Assembly: GCF_001423485.1 (NCBI RefSeq)
Contig: NZ_LMOD01000001.1
Span: 874,617 to 938,616 of the forward strand
Source of the DNA: Microbacterium sp. Leaf320
GTDB lineage: Bacteria; Actinomycetota; Actinomycetes; Actinomycetales; Microbacteriaceae
Length of the DNA stretch: 64,000 bases
Reading direction: 5' to 3'
This document shows positions 48,865 to 63,015 of the stretch, piece by piece (positions within the stretch are counted from its first letter, which is position 1; every line of letters starts with the position of its first letter). The translations under genes were made by a program, and so were the position numbers. The notes beneath the pieces were generated by a model that made no database searches, was not told where the DNA came from, and saw only the letters and a program-made list of their open reading frames with translations.

Positions 48865-49485
48865 CTACTTCTTCGGTGCGAGCTGCTCGATGATCGCCTT
48901 CGCGACGTCCTGCATCGTGAGGCGGCGGTCCATCGACGCCTTCTGGATCCAGCGGAACGCCTCGGGCTCCGAAAGGCCCATCTTCTCGTTCAACAGGCCC
49001 TTGGCCCGATCGACGAGCTTGCGGGTCTCGAAGCGCTCGACCATGTCGGCGACCTCGGCCTCGAGCGTGATGATCTGCTCGTGACGAGCCAGAGCGATCT
49101 CGATAGCCGGCAGCAGGTCGTTCGGGGTGAAGGGCTTGACGACGTAGGCCAGGGCTCCGGCCTCGCTCGCGCGCTCCACGAGTTCCTTCTGGCTGAATGC
49201 CGTGAGGAGAACGACCGGGGCGATGTTGCCCTTGTGCAGCTTCTCGGCGGCGCTGATCCCGTCGAGCTGCGGCATCTTGACGTCCATGATCACGAGGTCG
49301 GGGCGCAGCTCGGTCGCGAGTGCGACGGCGGTCTCGCCGTCGCCTGCCTCACCGACGACATCGAAGCCGTTGTCGCGGAGGATCTCGACGATGTCGAGAC
49401 GGATCAGCGACTCGTCCTCGGCGACGACGACGCGTCGGGGTGCGGATGACGTGGGCTGCTCGACTGCCTGTTCTTGCTCGGTCAC
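48865..49485 (-). CDS. pdtaR: ANTAR-domain response regulator PdtaR
   Basis: The product is 206 residues from a leaderless GTG. Receiver domain: VVAEDESLIRLDIVEILRDN, phospho-acceptor Asp in LVIMDVKMP (about residue 70), LLTAFS and VVKPFTPND. The C-terminal ANTAR three-helix bundle (RKLVDRAKGLLNEKMGLSEP, EAFRWIQKASMDRRLTMQDV) binds paired RNA hairpins to prevent termination. Length and sequence match Rv1626 (PdtaR), which is activated by the kinase PdtaS (not in this window). Position between pyk and polA matches M. tuberculosis. Confidence 0.93.
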   Translation of the reverse strand: MTEQEQAVEQPTSSAPRRVVVAEDESLIRLDIVEILRDNGFDVVGEAGDGETAVALATELRPDLVIMDVKMPQLDGISAAEKLHKGNIAPVVLLTAFSQKELVERASEAGALAYVVKPFTPNDLLPAIEIALARHEQIITLEAEVADMVERFETRKLVDRAKGLLNEKMGLSEPEAFRWIQKASMDRRLTMQDVAKAIIEQLAPKK

Positions 49486-49491
49486 AGATCC

Positions 49492-49497
49492 ATCCTA
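49492..49497 (-). promoter_or_regulatory. -10 hexamer, leaderless start of pdtaR
   Basis: TAGGAT lies six bases before the GTG at 49485 on the minus strand. Confidence 0.6.
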
Positions 49498-49562
49498 GTG
49501 GAGACGGCCTCTCAGGGTCCTCGATGGTGCGGCGCGTGCGGGTCTGTGTCGATTCCCTGCGC

Positions 49563-49568
49563 TAAAGT
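49563..49568 (+). promoter_or_regulatory. candidate -10 of tRNA-Leu(CAA)
   Basis: TAAAGT, 18 bases before the tRNA 5' end. No good -35 at 17 bases. Confidence 0.4.
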
Positions 49569-49586
49569 CGAAGGCGCGACACACGA

Positions 49587-49669
49587 GCCGGCGTGGCGGA
49601 ATGGCAGACGCGGAGCACTCAAAATGCTTTGTCCGAAAGGGCGTGTGGGTTCGAGTCCCACCGCCGGCA
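49587..49669 (+). tRNA. tRNA-Leu (anticodon CAA)
   Basis: Class II tRNA: acceptor GCCGGCG with CGCCGGC and discriminator A, anticodon stem GAGCA/TGCTT around loop CTCAAAA (anticodon CAA, reading UUG), long variable arm TGTCCGAAAGGGCG, T arm GTGGG-TTCGAGT-CCCAC. CCA is not encoded. Confidence 0.95.
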
Positions 49670-49732
49670 CTCACAGCATGATCGAACCGTACTCGGCGCC
49701 GAACGCTCACGCCGCGAGGTATGCCGCAGCGG

Positions 49733-50227
49733 TCACTCCCCCGGTGCGGACTCGATCCGGATCCAGATCTCTCCGTCGATCAGCAGGTACCGATCCAGAG
49801 AAGGACGCATCGCGCGGAGCAATGCGCGCTCCGCGGCTGCGGGGCTGTCTGCCTGAATGACTTCGAGCGGCACGAGGCTGTGGATGAGCGTGCCGAGGTT
49901 CTCGTTCGTGGCCTCGACCGTGGTGCCGTCGACCAGCAACGGTCTGTATGCGCGCCCGCCGTGGATCCGCTCACCGTCTGCGCCGAGGACTGTGTCGCAC
50001 CCGCGCGTCTGCGCGACGTAGGTCGGCACGCACGCGAACGCATCGCACGATCGGAAGCGGCGTGAGAGCCGGTAGCGGACGCCGATGCTCCCCGGCTTCA
50101 TCGGTGGCAGCGTTTCCACCTCCGAACCGGCGGATGTGCTCGACAGATCGATTCCGGGCGTGCCCAGGGCGAGCCGAGCGCTGTCAGGGCGCTCGCGCGT
50201 GTCGGGTTCGAAAGTCACGTCATCCAT
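49733..50227 (-). CDS. hypothetical protein
   Basis: The product is 164 residues from ATG 50227 (no Shine-Dalgarno sequence; a TACTCT hexamer about 40 bases upstream, 50269-50274). An open frame continues further upstream but overlaps the neighbouring hydrolase gene and looks non-coding. The protein is soluble, mixed alpha/beta by appearance, with RRFRSCDAFACVPTYVAQTR (two Cys), ERIHGGRAYRPLLVDGTTVE, and the C-terminal SLDRYLLIDGEIWIRIESAP. Not recognised. Codon use is like the neighbours, so it is probably real. Terminal position beside a tRNA gives no functional hint. Confidence 0.5.
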   Translation of the reverse strand: MDDVTFEPDTRERPDSARLALGTPGIDLSSTSAGSEVETLPPMKPGSIGVRYRLSRRFRSCDAFACVPTYVAQTRGCDTVLGADGERIHGGRAYRPLLVDGTTVEATNENLGTLIHSLVPLEVIQADSPAAAERALLRAMRPSLDRYLLIDGEIWIRIESAPGE

Positions 50228-50376
50228 AGGTCGGGCGAAGACGTGTCGGCCACGGCAGCACCTCGACCAGAGTAGCCGTCTGCTCGACGATCCTGCACCT
50301 GCCGCACGCCGAAATGATGCGCTGGACAGATTCCTGCATCCGCCGGGCTCCACCGAGCGACGGCGCCTCGTGCGGA

Positions 50377-51036
50377 TCAGCCCTCGGAGAGGACGGCGAC
50401 TTCGGCCAGGACACGCGGGTCTGCGAGGATCCGGAAGTGCCCTCCGGTCTCGATGCGCACGTTCTTGCGCGCACCGACCAGCTCGCTCCCCTCGGGGATG
50501 TGCGGGTCGAATGCGGCGTACACCGAGACGATCCTCTCGTTCACCTCGAGGAGCTTCGCGAGCTCGACGATCGACGGGCCAGAGGGAGAGAATGCCCACA
50601 GCGAGCGCACCGGGAGGAGTCGGGCGTAGCGGGATCCGCCGAACGGCGTCGCGACCGCGAGCATCGCCCGGATACGGTCCCCTGAGGAACCCGCCATCGC
50701 CAGCTTCCCTGCGAGGCCGCCCTTGCTGTGCGCGACCAGGATCACATCGGTCATCCGGTTCGCCTCGAGGAACTCCTCCACGACCTGCGCGGCGTCGTGC
50801 ACCGGCCGCTGGTTGCGTTCGAGCGCGTCGAGGACGTGAATCGGATGACCGCGATCATGCAGCGCGGTGATCAGCGGCTGCATGAACCTCCAGGTCTCGT
50901 AGACCCCGGGAAGGATGAGAAGCGGTGCAGCATCACCGCTCGCGAAGGCATGCGCATCCTGTCGATCGAACGCCGCTCTGAACTGCCAGTAGACGGCATA
51001 CGCGTAGTCGGCGATCCACCAGCCCGCCCTCTTCAC
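50377..51036 (-). CDS. alpha/beta-hydrolase (lipase/PGAP1-like)
   Basis: The product is 219 residues from a GTG. Hydrolase elements: LLILPGVYETWRFMQPLITA (oxyanion region), nucleophile Ser in VAHSKGGLAG (about residue 103), Asp in AAFDPHIPEG and His in TGGHFRIL. The S-K-G-G elbow and lack of a signal peptide suggest a cytosolic esterase or lipase of class 2 type. The substrate is unknown. It is monocistronic; the 150 bases after it up to the hypothetical gene hold no recognised feature other than a possible -10. Confidence 0.8.
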   Translation of the reverse strand: MKRAGWWIADYAYAVYWQFRAAFDRQDAHAFASGDAAPLLILPGVYETWRFMQPLITALHDRGHPIHVLDALERNQRPVHDAAQVVEEFLEANRMTDVILVAHSKGGLAGKLAMAGSSGDRIRAMLAVATPFGGSRYARLLPVRSLWAFSPSGPSIVELAKLLEVNERIVSVYAAFDPHIPEGSELVGARKNVRIETGGHFRILADPRVLAEVAVLSEG

Positions 51037-51138
51037 GAGAAAGATGATCCACCCCCTGTCACTCTCGCCGACGCAGGTGCGTCCCGCTCGACGATACGCC
51101 GGAGGCGATGGTCGGCGCGGCGCCGCCCCGAGGTACGA

Positions 51139-51170
51139 CGAAGGGGCGGAACAATCGTTCCGCCCCTTCG
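51139..51170 (-). terminator. terminator of pyk
   Basis: Perfect 14-pair stem CGAAGGGGCGGAAC (51139-51152) and GTTCCGCCCCTTCG (51157-51170) with a four-base loop, 14 bases past the pyk stop. It may serve both strands. Confidence 0.8.
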
Positions 51171-51183
51171 CTGCGATATCCGG

Positions 51184-52635
51184 TCAGACCGTGGCTTCCT
51201 TGTAGATCGGAGCCGCGCCGTTCACGGCGTCTCCGACCTTGTGCACGCGGATGTCATTGGTCGAACCCACGATTCCGGGAGGGGAACCGGAGATGACGAC
51301 GACCTTGTCTCCCTCGACGGCGAGACCGCTCGAGAGCAGGTAGTCGTCGACCTGCAGGTACATCAGGTCGGTGTGCTGGACCATGTCGACGAGGTTCGAC
51401 TGGATGCCCCACGTCAGCGCCATGCGGCGACGGATGTTCGGCTCGGGAGTGAACGCGATCATCGGGATGCGCGAGCGCAGCCGCGACAGACGACGAGCCG
51501 AATCGCCCGACTGGGTGAAGACGCAGAGGTACTTCGCCTCCACGAACTCGGCGACCTCGAGGGCTGCGAGAGTGATCGCACCACCCTGCGTGCGGGGCTT
51601 GGTGGTCAGAGGCGCGATGCGCTCCAGGCCGTGCTCCTCGGTCGACTCGATGATGCGGGCCATGGTCTCGACGACGACGACAGGATAGTCGCCCACGCTG
51701 GTCTCGCCCGAGAGCATCACGGCATCGGCGCCGTCGAGCACCGCGTTCGCGACGTCCGAGGTCTCGGCGCGCGTGGGGACGGGGCTGTTGATCATCGACT
51801 CGAGCATCTGCGTCGCCACGATGACCGGCTTCGCCATGCGACGTGCCAGCTCGACGGCGCGCTTCTGCACGATCGGCACGGCCTCGAGCGGGAGCTCGAC
51901 ACCGAGGTCGCCTCGGGCGACCATGATCGCGTCGAACGCGTCGACGATCTCCTCGAGTGCGTCGACCGCCTGCGGCTTCTCGACCTTGGCGATGACGGGG
52001 ACCTTGACGCCCTCTTCGGCCATGATCTCGTGCACGCGGCTGACGTCTTCCGCGTTGCGCACGAACGACAGGGCGATGAGGTCGGCGCCGATGCGCAGGC
52101 CCCAGCGGAGGTCGTCCTCGTCCTTCTCGCTCAGTGCGGGGACGTTGACGGCGACACCGGGAAGGTTGATGCCCTTGTTGTTGGACACGGCTCCGGCGAC
52201 GATGACGCGCGTGGTGACGGTGACGCCGTCGGTCTCGACGACCTCGACGCGGACCTTGCCGTCGTCGATCAGCAGGAAGTCGCCCGGCTTGACGTCCTGG
52301 GGCAGGCCCTTGAAGGTCGTGCCGCAGATGTCCTTGTTGCCGATGATGTCTTCGGTCGTGATCTTGAAGATGTCGCCCTTGGCGAGCTCGTAGGGGCCTG
52401 CCTCGAACTTGCCGAGGCGGATCTTCGGTCCCTGCAGGTCGACGAGGATGGCGACAGCGCGGCCTGCGTCGTCGGCTGCCCGGCGCACGTTGGCGTAGTT
52501 GTTCTCATGCACGGAGTAGTCACCGTGGCTGAGGTTCAGACGGGCGACGTCCACGCCGGCGTCGATGAGTGCACGTACGGTCTCATACGTGGATGTGGCG
52601 GGGCCCAGGGTGGCGACGATTTTCGCGCGTCTCAA
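51184..52635 (-). CDS. pyk: pyruvate kinase
   Basis: The product is 483 residues with a TTG start (MRRAKIVATLGPATSTYETV) close behind GGAGCA; a TACCCT hexamer ten bases before the TTG would leave almost no leader. Landmarks: LNLSHGDYSVHENN (substrate Arg/Asn region), the B domain about 70-165, catalytic Lys region VIAKVEKPQAVDALEEIVDA, then MVARGDLGVELPLEAVPIVQ for Mg2+, TQMLESMI, and a regulatory C domain. It makes pyruvate and ATP from phosphoenolpyruvate and ADP. Order pyk next to gltBD-lgt-trpABC matches other actinobacteria. Confidence 0.95.
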   Translation of the reverse strand: MRRAKIVATLGPATSTYETVRALIDAGVDVARLNLSHGDYSVHENNYANVRRAADDAGRAVAILVDLQGPKIRLGKFEAGPYELAKGDIFKITTEDIIGNKDICGTTFKGLPQDVKPGDFLLIDDGKVRVEVVETDGVTVTTRVIVAGAVSNNKGINLPGVAVNVPALSEKDEDDLRWGLRIGADLIALSFVRNAEDVSRVHEIMAEEGVKVPVIAKVEKPQAVDALEEIVDAFDAIMVARGDLGVELPLEAVPIVQKRAVELARRMAKPVIVATQMLESMINSPVPTRAETSDVANAVLDGADAVMLSGETSVGDYPVVVVETMARIIESTEEHGLERIAPLTTKPRTQGGAITLAALEVAEFVEAKYLCVFTQSGDSARRLSRLRSRIPMIAFTPEPNIRRRMALTWGIQSNLVDMVQHTDLMYLQVDDYLLSSGLAVEGDKVVVISGSPPGIVGSTNDIRVHKVGDAVNGAAPIYKEATV

Positions 52636-52690
52636 AGATTGCTCCAGGGTAGTGGGGGATGGAAATCAGGCGACGGTGCCGCGGCTCAGC

Positions 52691-54149
52691 CTACGCGGGC
52701 TGAAGGCCGATAGCGACTTCATGCGGACGCACCGGCTCGGGCAGCACGGTGGTTCCCATGAGGAATCGGTCGACGTTCGCGGCGGCCGCACGGCCTTCGG
52801 CGATCGCCCAGACGATGAGCGACTGCCCGCGGCCCGCGTCACCGGCCACGAAGACGCCGGGAACAGTGGACTCGTAGCTGTCGTCGCGACGGAAGGCGCC
52901 GCGATCGGTCAGCTGCGGAAGCGTGTCCTCGGTGTAGCCGTCCTGCTCGGGGCCGGTGAAGCCCATCGCGATGAGCACGAGGTCAGCGGCGATCTCGCGC
53001 TCGGTGCCGCTCTTGGGCACGCGGCGGCCGTCGATGTACTCGGTCTCGGCGACGCGCAGAGCACGGACCTCGCCGACGTCGTTCGAGAGGAACTCGACGG
53101 TGGATGCGAGGAAGACGCGCTCACCGCCCTCTTCATGGGCCGACGCGACTTCGAAGAGCGTCGGCATCATCGGCCAGGGCTGGTGTCCCGGACGCTCGGT
53201 TCCCGGCTGCTTGCCGATCGCGAGGTTGGTGACGCTCAGTGCACCCTGCCGGTGTGCGGTGCCGATGCAGTCGGCTCCGGTGTCACCGCCGCCGATGACG
53301 ATGACGTGCTTGCCCTCGGCCGTGATCTGCTCGGGAACCTTGTCGCCGGCCACTGCGTGGTTGGACTCGACGAGGTACTCCATCGCGAAGTGCACGCCGT
53401 CGAGGTCGCGTCCGGGGATGGACAGATCCCGCGGGACGGTCGATCCGGTGGCGATCACGATCGCGTCGTAGCGCGCCCGCACGTCGGCCCAGGAGATGTC
53501 CTTGCCGATCTCGACACCCGCCCGGAAGCGTGTGCCTTCCTCCTGCATCTGGCGAAGGCGCGATTCGAGCTGCCCCTTCTCCATCTTGAAGTCCGGGATC
53601 CCGTAGCGCAGCAGCCCGCCGATGCGGTCGTCGCGCTCGAAGACCGCGACCGTGTGGCCCGCACGGGTCAGTTGCTGAGCGGCTGCGAGACCTGCGGGCC
53701 CGGAGCCGACGACGGCGACCGTCTTGCCGGTCAGCCGAGCGGGCGGCTGCGGCTCGACCCATCCCTTGGCGAAGGCCTCGTCGATGATCGAGACCTCGAT
53801 CTGCTTGATCGTGACCGCGGGCTGGTTGATGCCGAGCACGCACGAGCTCTCGCACGGCGCGGGGCACAGACGGCCGGTGAACTCCGGGAAGTTGTTCGTG
53901 GCGTGCAGACGATCGATCGCCGCGCGTCCCTCGCCGCGCCAGGTCAGGTCGTTCCACTCGGGGATCAGATTGCCGAGCGGGCAGCCCTGGTGGCAGAACG
54001 GCACACCGCAGTCCATGCAGCGACCGGCCTGGCGCTTGAGCACCGCCTGATCGCCCGCCTCGTAGACCTCTTTCCAGTCCATGATGCGCACCGGCACGGG
54101 GCGACGCTTGGGGAGCTCACGCTCCGTGGTCTTCAGAAAGCCTTTGGGG

Positions 54150-54157
<8 letters not shown>
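52691..54157 (-). CDS. gltD: glutamate synthase, small (beta) subunit
   Basis: The product is 488 residues. The N-terminal iron-sulfur domain has its Cys pattern in [20 protein letters not shown] and [12 protein letters not shown] (about residues 45-110). Two nucleotide domains follow: [20 protein letters not shown] (FAD) and [20 protein letters not shown] (NADPH), with [20 protein letters not shown] closing the FAD site. It feeds electrons from NADPH to the large subunit. The start overlaps the gltB end by eight bases. Confidence 0.96.
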
Positions 54158-58727
<4,570 letters not shown>

Positions 58728-58808
58728 CAGTACCGTCCTCAGATCTTCAGATGACCCGGGGACGTCATTGGCCGGGTGGATGCGATGGGGTCCGCACGGA
58801 CCGGTCGG

Positions 58809-59837
58809 CTATCGAGCGCCTTCCGTGTCCGTGGGAGCGGTGCTTGTGGCGCTGGCTCCTGCGGCGACTTCTTCGGACGGAGGCTCACTCACGTCCACGA
58901 AATCGGAGGTATTGTCCTGCGATTCTACATCAGCGTCCAGGTCCTTCCGGCCGCGACCGGGCTGGTACGGCGAAGGCTCGAGTCCGGGGTGACGACGGGA
59001 CTGCACCACGAGGATCGCGAGACCCACCACGATGCCGATGATCGCAGCCCAGACGTTGCTGCGGAGCCCCAGGATGATCTCGCTCGGATCGATGCGGATC
59101 GACTCCCAGACGACGCGTCCGGCGCTGTACCAGATGAGGTAGATCGCGAAGAGCTTTCCCCACTGGAATGCGGTTGCCTTGCGGCTGAGCCACAGGAGCA
59201 CGACGACACCGAGGACGTTCCAGATCACTTCGTAGAGGAAGGTCGGGTGGAAGAGCGTGCCCTCGGGAAGTCCAGGGGGGAACGCCGAATTGTCGGAGGG
59301 GATCTCGAGACCCCACGGCAGGTCGGTCGGGAGCCCGTAGAGCTCGTTGTTGAACCAGTTGCCGAACCGACCCATGGCCTGCGCGAGCAGGAGGCCGGGT
59401 GCGAGTGCGTCGGCGAAGGTCCAGAAGCGGATGCCTGTCCAGCGGCAGCCCAGGTAGGCGCCGATGGCGCCGCCGATGAGGGCGCCGAAGATGGCGATGC
59501 CACCCTCCCAGATCGCCCAGACGGAGCCCGGCTCGAACGGGTTCCAGGTGTTCTTGCCCTCGCCGAAGTAGAAGTTCGGGTGCGTGAGCACATGGAAGAT
59601 GCGGGCGCCGATGATGGCGATCGGAACGGCGAGGATCGAGATGTCGATCACGACCCACGGCTCTGCTCCGCGCTTGGTGAGGCGGTGGTTGGTCAGCAGC
59701 ACGGCGGCGATGATGCCGGCGATGATGCAGAGCGCGTAGAAATGGATCCGGAGCGGGCCGAGGTCGATGTAGGAGACCGAGGGACTCGGGATGCTGGCGA
59801 GCACGCCGCTGAAGGTGCTGTGGAGCGCGAGGGACAT
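58809..59837 (-). CDS. lgt: prolipoprotein diacylglyceryl transferase
   Basis: The product is 342 residues from ATG 59837. Seven membrane helices; the Lgt signature AQAMGRFGNWFNNELYGLPT lies about residue 145, with HPTFLYEVIWN and IRIDPSEI further on. The C-terminal 60 residues (acidic, Ser/Thr/Pro-rich) are extra to the family core and probably cytosolic. It transfers diacylglycerol from phosphatidylglycerol to the lipobox Cys of prolipoproteins, the first step before signal peptidase II and Lnt. It lies ten bases after trpA, as in other actinobacteria. Confidence 0.95.
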   Translation of the reverse strand: MSLALHSTFSGVLASIPSPSVSYIDLGPLRIHFYALCIIAGIIAAVLLTNHRLTKRGAEPWVVIDISILAVPIAIIGARIFHVLTHPNFYFGEGKNTWNPFEPGSVWAIWEGGIAIFGALIGGAIGAYLGCRWTGIRFWTFADALAPGLLLAQAMGRFGNWFNNELYGLPTDLPWGLEIPSDNSAFPPGLPEGTLFHPTFLYEVIWNVLGVVVLLWLSRKATAFQWGKLFAIYLIWYSAGRVVWESIRIDPSEIILGLRSNVWAAIIGIVVGLAILVVQSRRHPGLEPSPYQPGRGRKDLDADVESQDNTSDFVDVSEPPSEEVAAGASATSTAPTDTEGAR

Positions 59838-59847
59838 GAGTGCGATT

Positions 59848-60651
59848 CTAGTTCTCGTGTGCGGGGCGCGACGACGACGTGCCGACGGCCAGGTTTCGGG
59901 TGACCTCGGCGAGGGCAGGGATGCCGCCGTCACGAAGGGCGCGGACGAGTGCGGTGCCGACGATGGCGCCGTCCGCATACTCGGAGACACCGGCGATCTG
60001 CTCGGCGGTCGAGATGCCGATGCCGACGCAGGCGCGGATGCTGCCGTGTTCGCGCAGGCGACCGACCAGGGTGCGCGCCGCTCGATCGAGCTCGGTGCGC
60101 TCCCCCGTGATGCCCATGGTCGACACGGTGTAGACGAAGCCCGTCGACGACTTCACGACGAGTTCGAGACGCTCGTCGGTCGATGTGGGGGCGGCGAGGA
60201 AGACGCGGTCGAGGCCCGTCCTCTCGCTCGCGGCGATCCACTCGCCTGCGACGTCGGGAGTGATGTCGGGGGTGATGAGCCCTGCCCCGCCGGCCTCCAG
60301 AAGATCGTCGGCGTAGCGGTCGACGCCGTATTGGAACACCGGATTCCAGTACGTCATGACCAGCACAGGGACATCGGTGGCGGCGGTGATCGCCCGGACC
60401 GCCGTGAAGAGGTCCTTCATCTTGAACCCGTTCGCGAGCGCTGCGGTGGTGGCCTCCTGGATCACGGCGCCGTCCATCACAGGGTCGCTGTAGGGCGGGC
60501 CGAGCTCGATGATGTCCACGCCGTTCTCGGCGAGGGCGATCGCGGCCTGGATGCTCGTCTCGAGATCGGGGAATCCCACCGGGAGATACCCGACGAACGC
60601 GCTGCGCCCCGCTTCGTGTGCGGCGGCGATCGCCTGCTCTACGCGGCTCAC
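59848..60651 (-). CDS. trpA: tryptophan synthase alpha chain
   Basis: The product is 267 residues, GTG start overlapping the trpB stop (GTGA). TIM barrel with catalytic Glu in [20 protein letters not shown] (about residue 52) and Asp near residue 60, [10 protein letters not shown], and [20 protein letters not shown]. It cleaves indole-3-glycerol phosphate to indole, which passes to the beta chain through a tunnel. Normal length. Confidence 0.96.
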   Translation of the reverse strand: MSRVEQAIAAAHEAGRSAFVGYLPVGFPDLETSIQAAIALAENGVDIIELGPPYSDPVMDGAVIQEATTAALANGFKMKDLFTAVRAITAATDVPVLVMTYWNPVFQYGVDRYADDLLEAGGAGLITPDITPDVAGEWIAASERTGLDRVFLAAPTSTDERLELVVKSSTGFVYTVSTMGITGERTELDRAARTLVGRLREHGSIRACVGIGISTAEQIAGVSEYADGAIVGTALVRALRDGGIPALAEVTRNLAVGTSSSRPAHEN

Positions 60652-61949
60652 AGCTCCGGCTCCCCCTTCGACGCCGACTGCTCTGCAGCGCTCTCCTCGT
60701 CGACGTCGTGCGCGAGCGCCGCGGCGTCGTAGAGGTCGAAATAGCGAGCAGCGGTGTCCATGTCCTTGTCGCCGCGACCCGAGAGGCAGATCGCGATCAC
60801 GGCATCCGGCCCGAGCTCACGCCCGATGCGCAGTGCTCCGGCCAACGCGTGCGCCGACTCGATCGCGGGGATGATGCCCTCGGTGCGGCTCAGCAGTCGC
60901 AGCGACTGCATGGCCTCGTCGTCGGTGGCGGGGATGTACTCGGCTCGTCCGATGTCGGCGAGCCAGGAGTGCTCCGGACCCACGCCCGGGTAGTCGAGTC
61001 CGGCGGAGATCGAGTGCGACTCGACGGTCTGTCCGTCCTCGTCCTGCAGCACATACGTCTTCGCGCCGTGCAGGATGCCCGGTCGTCCGCGCTCGATGGA
61101 CGCCGCATGACGGGGCGTGTCGACGCCGTCACCTGCGGCCTCGACGCCGTAGAGCCTGACGCCCTCGTCGTCGAGGAAGGCATCGAACATGCCGATGGCG
61201 TTCGACCCTCCGCCGACGCACGCGACGACCGCATCGGGCAGGCGTCCGACCTCGTCGAGCAGCTGCTGACGGGCCTCCTCGCCGATGATCTTCTGGAAGT
61301 CGCGAACCATCGCGGGGAACGGGTGCGGACCCGCGGCGGTGCCGAAGATGTAGTTGGTGTTCTCGACGGTCGCGACCCAGTCGCGGTACGCGTCGTTGAT
61401 GGCGTCCTTCAGCGTGCGGGAACCAGACGTGACGGCGATGACCTCGGCGCCCAGGAGGCGCATCCGCGCGACGTTCAGCGCCTGGCGCTCGGTGTCGACC
61501 TCACCCATGTAGATCGTGCACTCGAGGCCGAAGAGCGCGGCCGCGGTGGCCGTGGCGACGCCGTGCTGGCCTGCGCCCGTCTCGGCGATCACGCGCGTCT
61601 TGCCGAGACGCTTGGTCAGCAGCGCCTGACCCAGCACGTTGTTGATCTTGTGAGAGCCGGTGTGGTTCAGGTCTTCGCGCTTGAGGAAGACCCTCGCGCC
61701 GCCGGCGTGCTCGGCGAACCGCGCGACCTCGGTCAGCGGCGACGGGCGCCCCGCGTACGAGCTGAGCAGAGACGCCAGCTCGGAGCGGAAGGCCGGGTCG
61801 GCGATCGCCTCGGCGTAGGCCGCGGAGAGCTCGTCGATCGCGGCGATCAGCGATTCGGGCATGTACCGCCCGCCGTAATCGCCGAACAGTGGACCATGCT
61901 GATCACGCAGGCTCACTTCGGCTTGCTCCGCTCGCTCAGTACGACGCAT
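60648..61949 (-). CDS. trpB: tryptophan synthase beta chain
   Basis: The product is 433 residues from ATG 61949 (TGATG overlap with trpC), an extra GTG lies one codon upstream. PLP lysine is in [17 protein letters not shown] (about residue 105); catalytic Glu in [23 protein letters not shown] phosphate loop [20 protein letters not shown]. It condenses indole with serine. Order trpC-trpB-trpA is conserved. Confidence 0.97.
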   Translation of the reverse strand: MRRTERAEQAEVSLRDQHGPLFGDYGGRYMPESLIAAIDELSAAYAEAIADPAFRSELASLLSSYAGRPSPLTEVARFAEHAGGARVFLKREDLNHTGSHKINNVLGQALLTKRLGKTRVIAETGAGQHGVATATAAALFGLECTIYMGEVDTERQALNVARMRLLGAEVIAVTSGSRTLKDAINDAYRDWVATVENTNYIFGTAAGPHPFPAMVRDFQKIIGEEARQQLLDEVGRLPDAVVACVGGGSNAIGMFDAFLDDEGVRLYGVEAAGDGVDTPRHAASIERGRPGILHGAKTYVLQDEDGQTVESHSISAGLDYPGVGPEHSWLADIGRAEYIPATDDEAMQSLRLLSRTEGIIPAIESAHALAGALRIGRELGPDAVIAICLSGRGDKDMDTAARYFDLYDAAALAHDVDEESAAEQSASKGEPEL

Positions 61950-62722
61950 CACGCCTCCAGGAAGCTCTTGAGAGTTGCGACCGGGTCGCCCGTGACGAGC
62001 GCCTCACCGATCAGGACGACGTCTGCCCCCGCCGAGCGGTAGTGCGCGACGTCTGCAGGGGTGAGGACGGCGGACTCGGCGATCTTGACCGCGGAGTCCG
62101 GGATGCGCTCGACCAGGCGCCCGAACAGGTCGCGGTCGAGCTCGAGGGTCTTCAGATCGCGGGCGTTGACGCCGATCAGAGGCGCACCGAGGTCGATCGC
62201 GACCTCGAGCTCGTCAGCCGAATGCGTCTCGACCAGAGGCGTCATGCCGAGCTCTGTGATGAACCCGAAGAGGTCGTCGAGCACCGCGCGCTCGAGTCCG
62301 GCGACGATCAGCAGCACGAGGTCGGCACCTGCGGCACGCGCCTCGAGCACCTGGTAGCGGTTCGCGATGAAGTCCTTGCGGAGCACCGGCAGCGAGACGC
62401 GGGCGGTGACCGCCTCGAGGTCGGCCAGGCTGCCGCCGAAGCGGCGCTCCTCGGTGAGGACGCTGATGGCCGAGGCTCCCCCGGTTTCGTACAGCGAAGC
62501 CTGCAGCGCCGGGTCGGGGATCTCGGCGAGGGCGCCTCGAGACGGGCTCGCGCGCTTGACCTCGGCGATGATCTTGACCCGCTCGGCAGGAGCGAGGAAG
62601 GCGAGGGCATCTTTGGCGGCGGGGCGCGCCAGAGCATCGCGCTCGACCTCGGCCAGCGGCCGGGTGAGTGCGCGACGTTCTGCGTCAGCGACTGCGCCGG
62701 CCGTGAGGTCGGCGAGCACCAT
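61949..62722 (-). CDS. trpC: indole-3-glycerol-phosphate synthase
   Basis: The product is 257 residues; the ATG overlaps the stop of the HGxxPAAW gene by one base. TIM barrel with catalytic Lys in [13 protein letters not shown] (about residue 53), [40 protein letters not shown] (Lys and Asp), [13 protein letters not shown] and [20 protein letters not shown]. It closes the indole ring from CdRP. It is a monofunctional protein, without a fused TrpF, as in actinobacteria where PriA does that step. Confidence 0.96.
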   Translation of the reverse strand: MVLADLTAGAVADAERRALTRPLAEVERDALARPAAKDALAFLAPAERVKIIAEVKRASPSRGALAEIPDPALQASLYETGGASAISVLTEERRFGGSLADLEAVTARVSLPVLRKDFIANRYQVLEARAAGADLVLLIVAGLERAVLDDLFGFITELGMTPLVETHSADELEVAIDLGAPLIGVNARDLKTLELDRDLFGRLVERIPDSAVKIAESAVLTPADVAHYRSAGADVVLIGEALVTGDPVATLKSFLEA

Positions 62723-62967
62723 TAGTGCGCCTTCGGCGAGTACTTGGGGCCCTTCACGCCGTAACCGGCCTTCGCGAGCAGCCAGCCCACGAGCGCGCCG
62801 ATCGGGACGATGGCGGCGCCGACCCAGATCAGGGCGACCCACACGGGGCTGAACTCGGCGAGGCAGAACGCCAGCGTGCCGATCGTGAAGCCCGCGAGCA
62901 TGATGATCACGGCGGTCCATGCTGCCGGCGAGTGTCCGTGGCCGGGGTCAGCGATCGGGTTGGTCAT
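62722..62967 (-). CDS. HGxxPAAW-motif membrane protein
   Basis: The product is 81 residues. The HGHSPAAW motif near residue 10 defines a small family found next to trpC in Microbacteriaceae and relatives. Two membrane helices follow (VIIMLAGFTIGTLAFCLAEF, VALIWVGAAIVPIGALVGWL) with a short basic tail. Function unknown; the conserved location suggests a link with tryptophan biosynthesis or the Trp-operon membrane protein. One-base overlap with trpC. Confidence 0.82.
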   Translation of the reverse strand: MTNPIADPGHGHSPAAWTAVIIMLAGFTIGTLAFCLAEFSPVWVALIWVGAAIVPIGALVGWLLAKAGYGVKGPKYSPKAH

Positions 62968-63015
62968 GGTCTCCTCCGGGGGACGACGTGGTGGGTCGGT
63001 TCAAGTCTATCGGGG

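Noticed and set aside
48960..49669. Attenuator hairpins for PdtaR binding near pdtaR
   Set aside because: No paired hexaloop hairpins followed by a terminator were found in the flanks.
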